Shown here: positions 19,771 to 28,663 of the stretch, piece after piece | Numbering within the stretch: the first letter of the stretch is position 1 | Layout: every line of letters begins with the position of its first letter | Assembly (NCBI GenBank): GCA_020161695.1 | Contig: JAIUOO010000007.1 | Coordinates: 62,001-126,000, forward strand | DNA from: Pseudomonadota bacterium | GTDB lineage: Bacteria > Pseudomonadota > Alphaproteobacteria > Rhizobiales > Phreatobacteraceae | Reading direction: 5' to 3' | DNA: 64,000 bases | Made by a program: the position numbers and the translations under genes | Notes under the pieces: generated by a model | Database searches by the model: none | What the model was told of the DNA's origin: nothing | Seen by the model: the letters and a program-made list of their open reading frames with translations, nothing else

Positions 19771-20712
19771 TCAGGCCGCCGCGTCCAGATCCAGCATGGC
19801 GGCGGCATTGTCGCCGACCAGCGCGCGGATTTCGGCTGCCGAGAATTGCAGGTCGATGAGATGCCCGACGACCTCCCGGTAGCCGTCGACCGGGCGGGGC
19901 GACCCGACCAGTCCGAGGTCGGATGAGAGGATGGTCCGGCCGACGCCCGCGACCTCGATCACGCGCCGGAGTTCGGCGGGCTCGAACTTCTTCGACTTGC
20001 CCTCGACGAACATGCAGATCGAGTGCTCCATCGTGGCGCCGAGCGCGACCAGTCCGCGGATTTCGGCGTCGCTGCAATTGTTGACGAGATAGGTCGGGTG
20101 ATTGACGAGGAGCTTCCTCACGCCGCGCGCCTTCGCTTCCTCGAACACCATGAACAGTTCCGGCGTCGAGAGATGGCCGCCGGCGAGGATGATGTCGTCG
20201 GCCGCGATCAGGTCGAGGATCTGCTTCACCGCGTCGATGAGCTTGCCGTCGGGCCCGACCGGCGTCAGCGGCACGGGATCGAGCATCTTCTTGGCGGTCT
20301 TCGGAAAGGTCTTCACCGTTCCGGCGGCGAGCACATCGATATGGTTCTTCGCCGACAGGGTCGGCATCCAGACGATCCGGCCGCCAAGCTTGATCGCATG
20401 GTCGACCGCGTGGGGATTGAAGCCGCCGGAGGCATTGTTCAGGGCGATGCCGGAAAACAGGCGCACGCCGGTGTCGGGCACGAGCTTCTCAAGCAGGATG
20501 GCGTGGGCCGTGCCGAGATAGAAGTGGTCCTTGTAGAGCAGCGCCCGGAATCCGGCGGCGGCGCAGTCCATCATGGCGTCGTGATGGTCGAGAATGCGCG
20601 GCATGGCCGCGGGCCCGCTGTGACAATGCAGGTCGACCGCACCGACGAGAAGGCTGGCGATCTCGCTCTCCCGCGAGCCGCGCTGGATCGGACGGCCGGG
20701 CGTATCGGACAT
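19771..20712 (-). CDS. DUF6282-type metal-dependent hydrolase (313 aa)
   Basis: A TIM-barrel amidohydrolase-like protein. Putative metal-binding motifs are DLHCHSGP near the N-terminus (residues ~27-34), a YKDHFYL segment, AGGHLS, LVNHPTYL and SSDLGLVGSP, which occur in the order expected for the superfamily. The family is annotated DUF6282; reaction unknown. It converges on the Bug-protein gene and is divergent from the ABC importer operon at 21136, so either neighbour could share its pathway. Confidence 0.75.
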   Translation of the reverse strand: MSDTPGRPIQRGSRESEIASLLVGAVDLHCHSGPAAMPRILDHHDAMMDCAAAGFRALLYKDHFYLGTAHAILLEKLVPDTGVRLFSGIALNNASGGFNPHAVDHAIKLGGRIVWMPTLSAKNHIDVLAAGTVKTFPKTAKKMLDPVPLTPVGPDGKLIDAVKQILDLIAADDIILAGGHLSTPELFMVFEEAKARGVRKLLVNHPTYLVNNCSDAEIRGLVALGATMEHSICMFVEGKSKKFEPAELRRVIEVAGVGRTILSSDLGLVGSPRPVDGYREVVGHLIDLQFSAAEIRALVGDNAAAMLDLDAAA

Positions 20713-21135
20713 GATGCTGAACTCCTCTGCGTCGCGGCCTCCGCCGGACCGGACCGCCGCACCGGCACGAGGTCACTTGCGGCGCTGCGACATGCGTGAC
20801 GCGCAAGCGGCCGGCCGGCGTCGCGAACCTCGACGGATCATCGCAGGGCACGCCCGACGGCGGGAGCGAACTGGACCTGTTTCAACGCGCGAAACGCGAG
20901 CCCGGCGCGCATCGTCCAGGGCTTGGCCAGGCGGTCCTGGGAACGCTGTTCCACATCACCTGCGCGCGACATCGCGCCGCTCGCCTGGCGATGCCAATTT
21001 TTAGACGATATCTGTTGACACGTCCAAAAAATGAATCTGATATGACGCTATCGTCTGGCGCCCTGAGCCTTCCCCCAGTTCGCCCCCCCCCAACAAGACG
21101 GCACCCAATGCCGCGGCACTCCAGAGGAGAATGAA
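20713..21135. other. 423-base intergenic region between the DUF6282 gene and the ABC importer operon
   Basis: No convincing gene is present: the short open frames here have no ribosome site or recognisable product. The last ~140 bases are clearly AT-richer than their surroundings and hold the promoter-like and dyad sequences listed separately. The part nearest 20712 should contain the leader of the DUF6282 gene. Confidence 0.6.
20998..21030 (+). promoter_or_regulatory. Candidate promoter with operator dyad for the liv-type operon
   Basis: TTTTTAGACG (20998-21007) and CGTCCAAAAA (21021-21030) are inverted 10-base arms with one mismatch, 13 bases apart. A perfect TTGACA lies at 21015-21020 between them, with a poor -10 (TGATAT at 17 bases or TATGAC at 20). 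A dimer bound to the dyad would cover the -35. The TetR regulator encoded inside the same operon is the obvious candidate ligand-responsive repressor; this is inference. Confidence 0.5.
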
Positions 21136-22401
21136 ATGTCTCTATCCAAACCGGGAATGTCCCGGCGCGTTGCGTCGGGCCTGCTTATCGGCGTGCCTGC
21201 AGCGACGCTGCTTAGCCGTCGAACCATCGCGCAGGAGGTCATCAAGATCGGCGCGATCTTTCCGCTGACCGGCGCCAATTCCGTCTTCGGAAACCAGAAC
21301 TTCCAGGGCGTCGACATCGCTGTCGACCTCGTCAACGAGCGGGGTGGCGTCAAGGGCCGCAAGGTCGCGCTGTTCAAGGGCGACGGCCACAACCCGCAAG
21401 GCGCGATCAGCGAGACCAATCGCCTGATGTCGCGCGAGGGCGTGCGGATCTTCGTCGGCAGTTCCACCAGCGCCGCCGGCATGGTCGGCAGCCAGGAAGC
21501 CGAGCGCAACGGCGCCTTCTACTGGGAGGGCATGGCGGTCGCCAACGGCTATTCCGAGCGCGGCTTCAAACATGCCTTCCGCGTCGGCCTCAATGCCTCC
21601 GGGCTCGGCCAGCCGGCGCCGCTCTACGCGGCGGAGGTCGTCGCCCCGCTGCTCAAGATCGATCCGAAGAACCTGAAGGTGGCGGTGATCGCCGAGGACT
21701 CCGCTTTCGGAACCGACGTCTCGAAAGCCGCGATCGAGCAGGCCGAGAAGCTCGGCATCCGCATCGGCCTGAAGGAGCTCTATTCGGCGCGCACCACCGA
21801 CCTGTCGCCGCTGGTGCTCAAGCTGCGGTCGCTGGCGCCTGACGTCATCATCGCGACGCAGTTCATCAACGACGCCATCCTGCTGCAGCGGCAGATGAAG
21901 GAGATGGGCTTCGCGCCCAAGGCCTTCATCGGCACCAGCGCCGGCCATTCGACGATCTCCTTCGCCGAGGCCATCGGCAAGGACGTCAACGGCATCTTCT
22001 CGTCGTCCTTCCCGCTGGAGGCCAACCCCGCATCGCTGACGGCGGCAACGCGCGCCGACCTCGAGGAATTCACCAAGCGCTACAAGGCGAAGTACAACGT
22101 GACGCCGGCTGTGCAGGAATCGCTCGGCTTCGTGGTCGGCCTGTCGCTGCTGCGCGACATCGTCGCCAATGCCTCGGACGTCACCGCGCCGGCCCTGCGC
22201 GAGGCCGCCGTAAAGGCAGACGTGCCGGTCGGCAGCTACATCAACGGCTGGGGCATGAAGCTCGACGAGAAGGGGCAGAACCAGCGCGCCTTCGGCAGCG
22301 TCGTGCAGTGGCAGGACCAGCGCATGATCCCGGTCTATCCGCAGGCGAGCAAGCTGAAGGAGCCGATCATGGTTCCGCTGCCCGCCTGGAACGCCCGCTG
22401 A
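21136..22401 (+). CDS. Branched-chain-amino-acid-type ABC transporter substrate-binding protein (421 aa)
   Basis: A periplasmic type I binding protein. The N-terminus (MSRRVASGLLIGVPAATLLSRRTIAQ) is a signal peptide with a Tat-like SRR. The mature part has IKIGAIFPLTGANSVFGNQNFQGVDIAVDLVN, the Leu/Ile/Val-binding protein family start, then a two-lobe Rossmann-like fold. A good GAGGAGA lies ahead of ATG 21136. It is the first gene of the importer operon. Because catabolic genes follow, the ligand is probably an aromatic or other organic acid rather than an amino acid. Confidence 0.92.
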   Translation: MSLSKPGMSRRVASGLLIGVPAATLLSRRTIAQEVIKIGAIFPLTGANSVFGNQNFQGVDIAVDLVNERGGVKGRKVALFKGDGHNPQGAISETNRLMSREGVRIFVGSSTSAAGMVGSQEAERNGAFYWEGMAVANGYSERGFKHAFRVGLNASGLGQPAPLYAAEVVAPLLKIDPKNLKVAVIAEDSAFGTDVSKAAIEQAEKLGIRIGLKELYSARTTDLSPLVLKLRSLAPDVIIATQFINDAILLQRQMKEMGFAPKAFIGTSAGHSTISFAEAIGKDVNGIFSSSFPLEANPASLTAATRADLEEFTKRYKAKYNVTPAVQESLGFVVGLSLLRDIVANASDVTAPALREAAVKADVPVGSYINGWGMKLDEKGQNQRAFGSVVQWQDQRMIPVYPQASKLKEPIMVPLPAWNAR

Positions 22402-22458
22402 CCCAACGGACCGGGCCGCGCCCGAACCGCGCGGCCCGTCGCCGGGAATCCCCCGTCC

Positions 22459-23343
22459 ATGGACATCTATCTTCAACTCGCCCTGTCAGGGCTCTTCATC
22501 GGCGGCATCTACGCGCTGATCAGCGTCGGCCTGACGCTGGTCTTCGGGGTGCTGCGCGTCGTCAATTTCGCCCACGGCGAGTACCTGACGATCGCCATGT
22601 TCATGACCTACTTCCTGTTCCACACGGCAGGTCTGGACCCGTTCCTCGCCAGCGTCATCGTCGTGCCGCTGATGTTCCTGCTCGGCCTCGTCACCGAGCG
22701 ACTGCTGATCCGGCCGACGCTCGACGCTCCGCATGTGGTGCAGGTCTTCGTCACCTTCGCGCTGTCGGTGTTCCTGCAGAACGTGCTGCTGGCGCTGTTC
22801 ACCTCCGACTTCCGCTCGGTGCGCACGGCTTATGCCACCGCCGCCTTCCAGATCGGGCCGCTCTACGTGTCCTGGCTGAGGCTCGCGGCCTTCCTCGCGG
22901 CCATCGCGCTGGCGGTCGGCATCGCCCTGTTCCTGAAATACAGCTACATGGGCAGCGCTATCCGCGCGACGGCGCAGGACCGCCGCTCCGCCCGCCTCGT
23001 CGGCATCAATGTCGACCGCGTCTATGCCATCACCTTCGCGCTCGGCTGCGCGCTGGTCGGAGCCGCCGGCGTGCTGCTCTCGCCGCTGTTCCCGGTGAAC
23101 CCCTACACGGGCGCGGACATGATCCTCGTCGCCTTCGTCATCGTCGTGCTCGGCGGCATGGGCAGCATCGGCGGCGCCGTGCTCGCCGGCCTCATGATCG
23201 GCGTGGTCGAATCCTTCTCCAGCTATTTCCTCGGCGGAGAGATGAAGCAGTTCGTCTACTTCATCTGCTTCATGCTGATCCTCGCCATCCGGCCCGTCGG
23301 CTTCTTCGGCCGCAAGGGCGCCGAAGTCATGGATGTGACCTGA
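22459..23343 (+). CDS. LivH-type ABC transporter permease (294 aa)
   Basis: Inner-membrane permease of the HAAT family with about eight hydrophobic segments. MDIYLQLALSGLFIGGIYALISVGLTLVFGVLRVVNFAHGE is the hallmark LivH start, and AQDRRSARLVGINVDRVYAITFALG is the cytoplasmic EAA-like loop that contacts the ATPases. Its stop overlaps the livM-type start (TGATG). Confidence 0.94.
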   Translation: MDIYLQLALSGLFIGGIYALISVGLTLVFGVLRVVNFAHGEYLTIAMFMTYFLFHTAGLDPFLASVIVVPLMFLLGLVTERLLIRPTLDAPHVVQVFVTFALSVFLQNVLLALFTSDFRSVRTAYATAAFQIGPLYVSWLRLAAFLAAIALAVGIALFLKYSYMGSAIRATAQDRRSARLVGINVDRVYAITFALGCALVGAAGVLLSPLFPVNPYTGADMILVAFVIVVLGGMGSIGGAVLAGLMIGVVESFSSYFLGGEMKQFVYFICFMLILAIRPVGFFGRKGAEVMDVT

Positions 23344-24326
23344 TGAGCCCCCCGGCCCCGACCATCGCCGGCACGCTGTGGCGCCCCGCGCTCGGCTTCG
23401 CCGCCCTGGCGCTCCTGCCGCTGGTCTTCCGCGAGCCGTTCACGCTCGGCATGGTGACGCTGTCGTTCATCGGCGCGGCCTCCTCGCTCGCCTGGAACCT
23501 CTCCGGCGGCTATGCCGGCCAGCTCTCGCTCGGCCATGCCGCCTTCTTCGGCATTGGCGCCTATGCCTCGACGCTGCTCTTCCTCAAGGCCGGCATCAGC
23601 CCGCTGATCGGCATGTGGGTCGGCGCCGCCATCAGCGCGGTGTCGGCGGCTGCCCTCGGCGCCATCACCATGCGTTTGAAGGGCTCGTTCTTCGTGATGT
23701 CGACGCTGGCCTTCGGCGCGGTCGTCCACATCACGGCCGTCAACCTGCGCGACGTCACCGGCGGCTCGTCGGGTCTTGCCATCCCGCTGCAGCCGAGCCT
23801 TGGCAACCTCGTCTTCGCAGACAAGCTCGCCTATGCCTATGTCGCGCTCGGCCTCGTCGCGGCCTACTACGTCCTGACCCGCGCGCTTGCAGCCAGCAAG
23901 ATCGGCTATGCGCTGGTCGCCTTCCGCGAGAACGACGATGCGGCGCGGGCCCTCGGCATCCGCACCCTGCCCGTCCGCATCGGCATCTTCGCGCTCTCCG
24001 CCGCGATGATCAGCCTCTGCGGCACGCTGCACGCGCAGTACTTCCTCTACATCGACCCCGACAGCGTCATGAGCCTCAACCTGTCGCTGAACCTCGCCCT
24101 GATGGCGATCGTCGGCGGGCTCGGCACGGCACACGGCCCGATCATCGGCGCGATGCTGGTGACGGCGGTCTCCTTTGCCATGCAGGCCTATCTCGGCAAC
24201 CAGATTTCAGGCCTCACCCAGATCGCCTATTCGGGCATCGTCATCGCCGTGCTGCTCGCCGCTCCGGCCGGTCTCGGTCCGGCGCTCGGCCGCCTCGTCC
24301 AGAGGAGGCTCGCATGGCAACGCTGA
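23343..24326 (+). CDS. LivM-type ABC transporter permease (327 aa)
   Basis: Second permease of the importer. LAWNLSGGYAGQLSLGHAAFFGIGAYAS is the LivM signature, and AFRENDDAARALGIRTLPVRIGIFALSA is the ATPase-contacting loop. It overlaps livH by one base and the ATPase gene by 13 bases, so the operon is translationally coupled throughout. Confidence 0.94.
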   Translation: MSPPAPTIAGTLWRPALGFAALALLPLVFREPFTLGMVTLSFIGAASSLAWNLSGGYAGQLSLGHAAFFGIGAYASTLLFLKAGISPLIGMWVGAAISAVSAAALGAITMRLKGSFFVMSTLAFGAVVHITAVNLRDVTGGSSGLAIPLQPSLGNLVFADKLAYAYVALGLVAAYYVLTRALAASKIGYALVAFRENDDAARALGIRTLPVRIGIFALSAAMISLCGTLHAQYFLYIDPDSVMSLNLSLNLALMAIVGGLGTAHGPIIGAMLVTAVSFAMQAYLGNQISGLTQIAYSGIVIAVLLAAPAGLGPALGRLVQRRLAWQR

Positions 24327-25054
24327 AGGCCGAAGGGCTGACCAAGCGCTTCGGCGGCCTCACCGCCGTCAGGGATGTCGGCTTCGAGGCGCGGCCCGGC
24401 GAGATTCTCTCGATCATCGGGCCGAACGGCGCCGGCAAGACAACGGTGTTCAACCTGCTGACCGGCTTCCTCCGGCCCGACGAGGGTTCGGCCAGCCTCG
24501 ACGGCAAGCCGCTCGCCGGCCTCTCGCCGGAGGCACGCTGCGAGGCGGGCTTGGTGCGCACTTTCCAGATCGTCCAGCCCTTCAAGGGCCTCAGCGTCCT
24601 CGACAATGTCGTGATGGGCGCGATGCTGCGCGCGGGCTCGGTCAAGGCGGCGCGCATTGTCGCCCATCGCGTGCTCGAGGAACTGGACATGCTCTCGCTT
24701 CTCGACACGCCCGCCGGCAGCCTGCCGATCGGTGACCGCAAGCGCCTGGAGATGGCCAAGGCGCTGGCCACGGGTCCAAAGGTGCTGCTTCTCGACGAAG
24801 TGATGGGCGGCCTCATCCCCGTCGAGGTGAAGCGCATGATCGCCTTCATCAAGGCGCTGCGCGACCGCGGCCTCACCGTCGTCGTCATCGAGCACCACAT
24901 GAGCGCGGTGATGCAGCTCTCCGACCAGATTCTGGTGCTGCAGAACGGCCAGCCCATCGCAACCGGCACGCCGGCCGAGATTTCCCGCAACCCGGTGGTT
25001 CTCGCCGCCTATCTCGGGCCGAACTTCGCGCTGGCGGGAGAAGCGGCATGCTGA
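24314..25054 (+). CDS. LivG-type ABC transporter ATP-binding protein (246 aa)
   Basis: Walker A is GPNGAGKTTVFNLLTG near residue 35, Walker B LLLDEVMGGL, and the switch His is in VVIEHHM. The ABC signature is the atypical LPIGDRKRLEMAKAL, as is common in LivG rather than a strict LSGGQ. AGAGGAGG precedes ATG 24314 inside the end of the upstream permease gene. Confidence 0.94.
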   Translation: MATLKAEGLTKRFGGLTAVRDVGFEARPGEILSIIGPNGAGKTTVFNLLTGFLRPDEGSASLDGKPLAGLSPEARCEAGLVRTFQIVQPFKGLSVLDNVVMGAMLRAGSVKAARIVAHRVLEELDMLSLLDTPAGSLPIGDRKRLEMAKALATGPKVLLLDEVMGGLIPVEVKRMIAFIKALRDRGLTVVVIEHHMSAVMQLSDQILVLQNGQPIATGTPAEISRNPVVLAAYLGPNFALAGEAAC

Positions 25055-25752
25055 ACGTCCGCGACCTCTCGGTGCGCTACGGCGACGTCCTCGCGCTGGA
25101 GAAGCTCTCCTTCTCCGTCGATGCCGGCCAGATCATCGGCCTGGTCGGCTCGAACGGCGCGGGCAAGTCGACGACGCTCGCCGCCATTTCCGGCCTCGTG
25201 AAGGGCCGGACCGGTCATGTCGATCTGGCCGGCCAGGACCTGACCTCGCTCGCCGCCCACGACATCGTCGCCCAGGGCATCGTCCACGTGCCCGAGGGGC
25301 GGCGGCTGTTCCCTTTCATGACGGTGCAGGAAAATCTCGAGCTCGGCGCCTATGGGCGCGCTGCCCGGGTCCGGCGCGAGGAACAGCTCGACTACGTCTT
25401 CACCCTTCTGCCGAAGCTCGCCGAACGGCGGCAGCAGCTGGCAGTGACCCTGTCGGGCGGCGAACAGCAGATGGTGGCCATCGGACGCGGCCTGATGTCC
25501 TGTCCGAAACTGCTCATGCTGGACGAGCCGACACTCGGTCTTGCGCCCATGCTGGTGGAAGAGATCTTCCGCCTCGTCCGCGCCATCCGCGACAACGGCG
25601 TGCCCGTGCTCATCGTGGAGCAGCAGGTCGTTCACGTGCTGGAATGCGCCGACTACGCCTATGTCCTCGAAAGCGGTCACTGCGTCATGCAGGGCAATGG
25701 CCGCGATCTGCTCCAAGATGATGGATTGCGCCGTGCCTATCTCGGACTCTAA
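25048..25752 (+). CDS. LivF-type ABC transporter ATP-binding protein (234 aa)
   Basis: Second ATPase. Walker A GSNGAGKSTTLAAISG, signature TLSGGEQQMVAIGRGL and Walker B LLMLDEPTLGLAP are intact; VHVPEGRRLFPFMTVQENLELG is typical of LivF. It overlaps the LivG-type gene by seven bases and the TetR gene by 35, closing the importer and linking it to its presumed regulator. Confidence 0.94.
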   Translation: MLNVRDLSVRYGDVLALEKLSFSVDAGQIIGLVGSNGAGKSTTLAAISGLVKGRTGHVDLAGQDLTSLAAHDIVAQGIVHVPEGRRLFPFMTVQENLELGAYGRAARVRREEQLDYVFTLLPKLAERRQQLAVTLSGGEQQMVAIGRGLMSCPKLLMLDEPTLGLAPMLVEEIFRLVRAIRDNGVPVLIVEQQVVHVLECADYAYVLESGHCVMQGNGRDLLQDDGLRRAYLGL

Positions 25753-26401
25753 GCCCACGCCACAGGATGTGAAGGAGCGCCGGAAGTCCGTCAGGACGGA
25801 ACGCCGGCGCTCGGAAATCCTCGACGCCGCCAAGAAGGTCTTCCTCGACCGCGACTTCAGCACCGTGACCATCGAGGAGATCGCCGAAGCCGCGGCGTTC
25901 TCGCGCGCGACGATCTACCTCTATTTCAAGAGCAAGCAGGAGGTCTACACAGGCGTCCTGCTGCGCGACATGGATACGCTGATCACCGGCCTCACGGATT
26001 CGCTGATCAGGACGGACACCGTCAGGAACAATCTGTTCCGCATGGCGACGTCCTACATGAACTTCTTCCGGAGCCATCCGGAATATTTCGCCACTCTGTC
26101 GTTCTACTTCTTCCCCGGCCGCCGCGAGCCGCTTCCCGAGGAGGCCTCCGCGACGATCGAGGGCCGCCTCGCCGACGGCATCCTGTCGATCGAGGAGGCC
26201 ATCAAGCTCGGCATCGAGCGCGGCGAGGCAAGGCCGATCGACGCACGCGCGGTGACCCTCGCCCTGTGGGCGCAGTGGATGGGCAGCGCCAATCTCGGCG
26301 TCACCGGCCAGACCGCCGAATACGGGCGCACGATGGAACAGGTCTTCGCCGACGGCATCGACATCTTCCTCGAGGGGATCATCGTCCGGCAGCCGTCCTG
26401 A
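25718..26401 (+). CDS. TetR/AcrR-family regulator (about 227 aa)
   Basis: The HTH is clear: RRSEILDAAKKVFLDRDFSTVTIEEIAEAAAFSRATIYLYFKSKQEVYTGVL. The rest is an all-helical ligand domain. Start is uncertain: ATG 25718 or 25721 overlap livF, and GTG 25769 is also in frame just before the basic region. Its place within the importer operon suggests it senses the imported compound or its CoA ester and represses the operon, possibly through the dyad at 20998-21030. Confidence 0.88.
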   Translation: MMDCAVPISDSKPTPQDVKERRKSVRTERRRSEILDAAKKVFLDRDFSTVTIEEIAEAAAFSRATIYLYFKSKQEVYTGVLLRDMDTLITGLTDSLIRTDTVRNNLFRMATSYMNFFRSHPEYFATLSFYFFPGRREPLPEEASATIEGRLADGILSIEEAIKLGIERGEARPIDARAVTLALWAQWMGSANLGVTGQTAEYGRTMEQVFADGIDIFLEGIIVRQPS

Positions 26402-26449
26402 CGCCGATCCTTGACGAGCCAGCCGACAGAGACGCGGAGGAGAAGCGCG

Positions 26450-26968
26450 ATGACGGTGGAAACGCACTATTTGAAGGGCAATGGCCGCATCCCGAACTCG
26501 CGGCTGCCGCTGCTGATCTATCGCGGCGCGGTACAGGTCGGCGTCGCGGAGATGGAGGAACAGATCCGCCGCAACGACTGGCCGCCCGAATGGCACAGCT
26601 CCTTCGGCATGTATCCGCGCCATCACTTCCACAGCGACGCCCACGAGCTCATCGCCGTGACGCGCGGCACGATGGTCGGCCTGTTCGGCGGTCATGACGG
26701 CGTGCGCGCCACGGTGACGGCGGGCGACGTGATCGTCATCCCGGCGGGCGTCGGCCATTTCGGCGAATCCATCACCGAGGACCTGCGGCTGACCGGCGCC
26801 TTCCCCGCCGGCTATGCGATCCACGATTTCCGCCTCGGCTACCCCGACGAATATGCCCGCGTCGCCGACCGCGCCCAACGCGTGCCGATCCCCGCCAACG
26901 ACCCGCTCCATGGTCCGAAGGGGCCGCTCGTCGAGATCTGGTCCAGCGTCCATTCAAGGAACAACTGA
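26450..26968 (+). CDS. Cupin-domain protein (172 aa)
   Basis: A small cytoplasmic single-cupin protein resembling the YjlB group. The first cupin motif is PRHHFHSDAHELIAVTRG with two to three His and a Glu as metal ligands, and the second is TAGDVIVIPAGVGHFGE. ATG 26450 follows GGAGGAG. It is coupled to the monooxygenase gene (TGATG). It could be a dioxygenase, isomerase or sensor for the operon's substrate; family alone does not decide. Confidence 0.85.
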   Translation: MTVETHYLKGNGRIPNSRLPLLIYRGAVQVGVAEMEEQIRRNDWPPEWHSSFGMYPRHHFHSDAHELIAVTRGTMVGLFGGHDGVRATVTAGDVIVIPAGVGHFGESITEDLRLTGAFPAGYAIHDFRLGYPDEYARVADRAQRVPIPANDPLHGPKGPLVEIWSSVHSRNN

Positions 26969-28092
26969 TGCCCGTCGCAGAAATCTCCGGAGCCGGCATC
27001 GCCGGCCTGACCACGGCCGTCCTGCTGGCCCGCAAGGGCTGGCAGGTGCGCGTGCACGAGCGCAGCCCCGAACTGCGCGCCAGCGGCAACGGCATCACCA
27101 TCTTCGAGAACGGCATCCGCGTGCTGGAAGCGCTCGACCTCGACCCCGACGTCGTCTCGCACGGCCACCAGCTCAACCGCTTCGTCATCAGCCGCAACAC
27201 CGGCGAGACCGTCATCGAATACGACCCGTTCGAGGCAACCGGCGGCCGCATCGTCATGTTCCAGCGGCAGGCGCTGGTCGACCTCCTGTCGCGTGCCGCG
27301 ATCGCGGCTGGCGCGAAGATCGCGCTCGCCTCGCGCGTCGTCGAGGCCGACCGCGCAGGGGCGCTGCTGCTGGACGGCGGCGAGCGGCTGGAGGCCGATC
27401 TCGTGGTCGGCGCCGACGGCATTCATTCGACCGTGCGCCGGTCGGTGGCCGGCGACCTCACGCTCGGCAAGCACCGCAAGGGCGCGATCCGCATGCTGAT
27501 CCCGACCGATGCCAGCGACTTCCCGGGCGGCAATCTCTACATGGCCCGCGAATTCAACCACCCGAACGGCCGGCGGGTCGGCATCCTGCCCTGTTCGACC
27601 ACCGTCTCCTACATGATCCTCGTCTCGCTGCGCGCCGACGCGGCCGCGCATGCGGTGCCGATCGATCCGGCGCTGTGGGAGGAGTCGTTCCCCACCCTCG
27701 GGCGCTTCTTCGCGCGCGTGGGCACGCGCGGGCACTACGACGCCTATCACTCCATCCAGCCGCCGGCCTGGCATTTCGGCCGCAGCGTCCTCGTCGGCGA
27801 CGCCGCACACGGGATGACCCCGGCCCTCGGTCAGGGCGCTTGTTCGTCGATGATGACGGCCTATGCGCTGGGCAGCGCCAATTTCGACGCAGGTCCGCTC
27901 GACACCGTGCTCTCCCGCTGGGAGGCCGGGATCCGGCCACTGATCGACTTCACGCAGGATTTCGCGGAGGGCATCACCGAAGGCCGTCTCGACCCGAACA
28001 ACGAAGTGTTCTTCGCCGACCCCAAGCTCAGGCCGATCCTCGAGGCGGACATTCCCCGGCAGGCGCGCGAGCAGGCTCATCAGGCCGCCTGA
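26968..28092 (+). CDS. FAD-dependent monooxygenase, group A (374 aa)
   Basis: A single-component flavin hydroxylase of the salicylate hydroxylase/UbiH type. GAGIAGLTTAVLLARKGWQVRVHERS is the FAD dinucleotide fold, VGADGIHSTVRRSV is the DG motif for FAD/NADPH, and GRSVLVGDAAHGMTPALGQGA is the second FAD motif. It would hydroxylate an aromatic or heteroaromatic ring with NAD(P)H and O2. Its place after a cupin gene in a transporter operon supports a dedicated catabolic pathway; substrate unknown. Confidence 0.9.
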   Translation: MPVAEISGAGIAGLTTAVLLARKGWQVRVHERSPELRASGNGITIFENGIRVLEALDLDPDVVSHGHQLNRFVISRNTGETVIEYDPFEATGGRIVMFQRQALVDLLSRAAIAAGAKIALASRVVEADRAGALLLDGGERLEADLVVGADGIHSTVRRSVAGDLTLGKHRKGAIRMLIPTDASDFPGGNLYMAREFNHPNGRRVGILPCSTTVSYMILVSLRADAAAHAVPIDPALWEESFPTLGRFFARVGTRGHYDAYHSIQPPAWHFGRSVLVGDAAHGMTPALGQGACSSMMTAYALGSANFDAGPLDTVLSRWEAGIRPLIDFTQDFAEGITEGRLDPNNEVFFADPKLRPILEADIPRQAREQAHQAA

Positions 28093-28127
28093 CCGCCACT
28101 TCCGCGAGACAATGCAAGGAGAGAGAG

Positions 28128-28412
28128 ATGTTCAAGGCTCCCCCGCCCCCGGAGACATATGACACGCTGTCCGACACCTCGGCCTATGCCCGGCCGGTGG
28201 ATGATTTCGGCGACCCGTCAGTGACCAACGATCCCGTCGGGAATCTGAAGAAGCTTCGGCAGATGATGATCGACAAGCGCCGCTACCTCGCGCAGGACGC
28301 CATGACCTACCCGGTGATGTTCATCGGCCGCGCGCAGGACATCGCCGAGGCGCAAAAGCTGATCGCAGCCCTCGACGAGGCGATCGCCCACGAGGAGCGA
28401 CTGGCGAACTGA
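28128..28412 (+). CDS. Uncharacterised 94-aa protein at the end of the importer/monooxygenase operon
   Basis: ATG 28128 follows AAGGAGAGAGAG. The product begins MFKAPPPPETYDTLSDTSAY with a proline-rich N-terminus and no signal peptide, followed by a helical segment (NLKKLRQMMIDKRRYLAQD and AEAQKLIAALDEAIAHEERLAN). It has no Cys and no recognised motif. It begins 35 bases after the monooxygenase gene and is likely its co-transcribed partner, perhaps a structural or assembly protein. I do not recognise the family. Confidence 0.7.
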   Translation: MFKAPPPPETYDTLSDTSAYARPVDDFGDPSVTNDPVGNLKKLRQMMIDKRRYLAQDAMTYPVMFIGRAQDIAEAQKLIAALDEAIAHEERLAN

Positions 28413-28480
28413 CGCGACGGAGCGAAGGCGGGCCGGCGCGTCGCCCGACCCGGTGGCGGCCTCGATCAGTGCGCCGAGGT

Positions 28481-28663
28481 CTACCGGTTGAGCCCGCTCC
28501 AGTCCTTGCCGACGAGGTTGTAGCCAGCCTCGTTGTGGCGAAGCTGGGCGCCGGAACCGACGAAGCGCGCATCGGCGGTCATCTGGTAGCCGGTGTTCAG
28601 GAGATAGCCGGCACCGACGGCGATCAGGATCGCCACCGCAAACGCAGACAACATGACCTTCAT
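28481..28663 (-). CDS. Small single-helix membrane protein (60 aa), unknown
   Basis: The product is MKVMLSAFAVAILIAVGAGYLLNTGY followed by a short polar tail (HNEAGYNLVGKDWSGLNR). The N-terminus is either a membrane anchor or an uncleaved signal; the tail would be periplasmic. A GAGGGGGAAA ribosome site precedes the ATG. The tail is typical of small hypothetical proteins annotated in Bradyrhizobium relatives. Function unknown. Confidence 0.65.
   Translation of the reverse strand: MKVMLSAFAVAILIAVGAGYLLNTGYQMTADARFVGSGAQLRHNEAGYNLVGKDWSGLNR

Noticed and set aside
20796..21134. A 112-codon open frame in the gap before the importer operon
   Set aside because: No ribosome site, no recognisable product, and it runs through the AT-rich promoter region.
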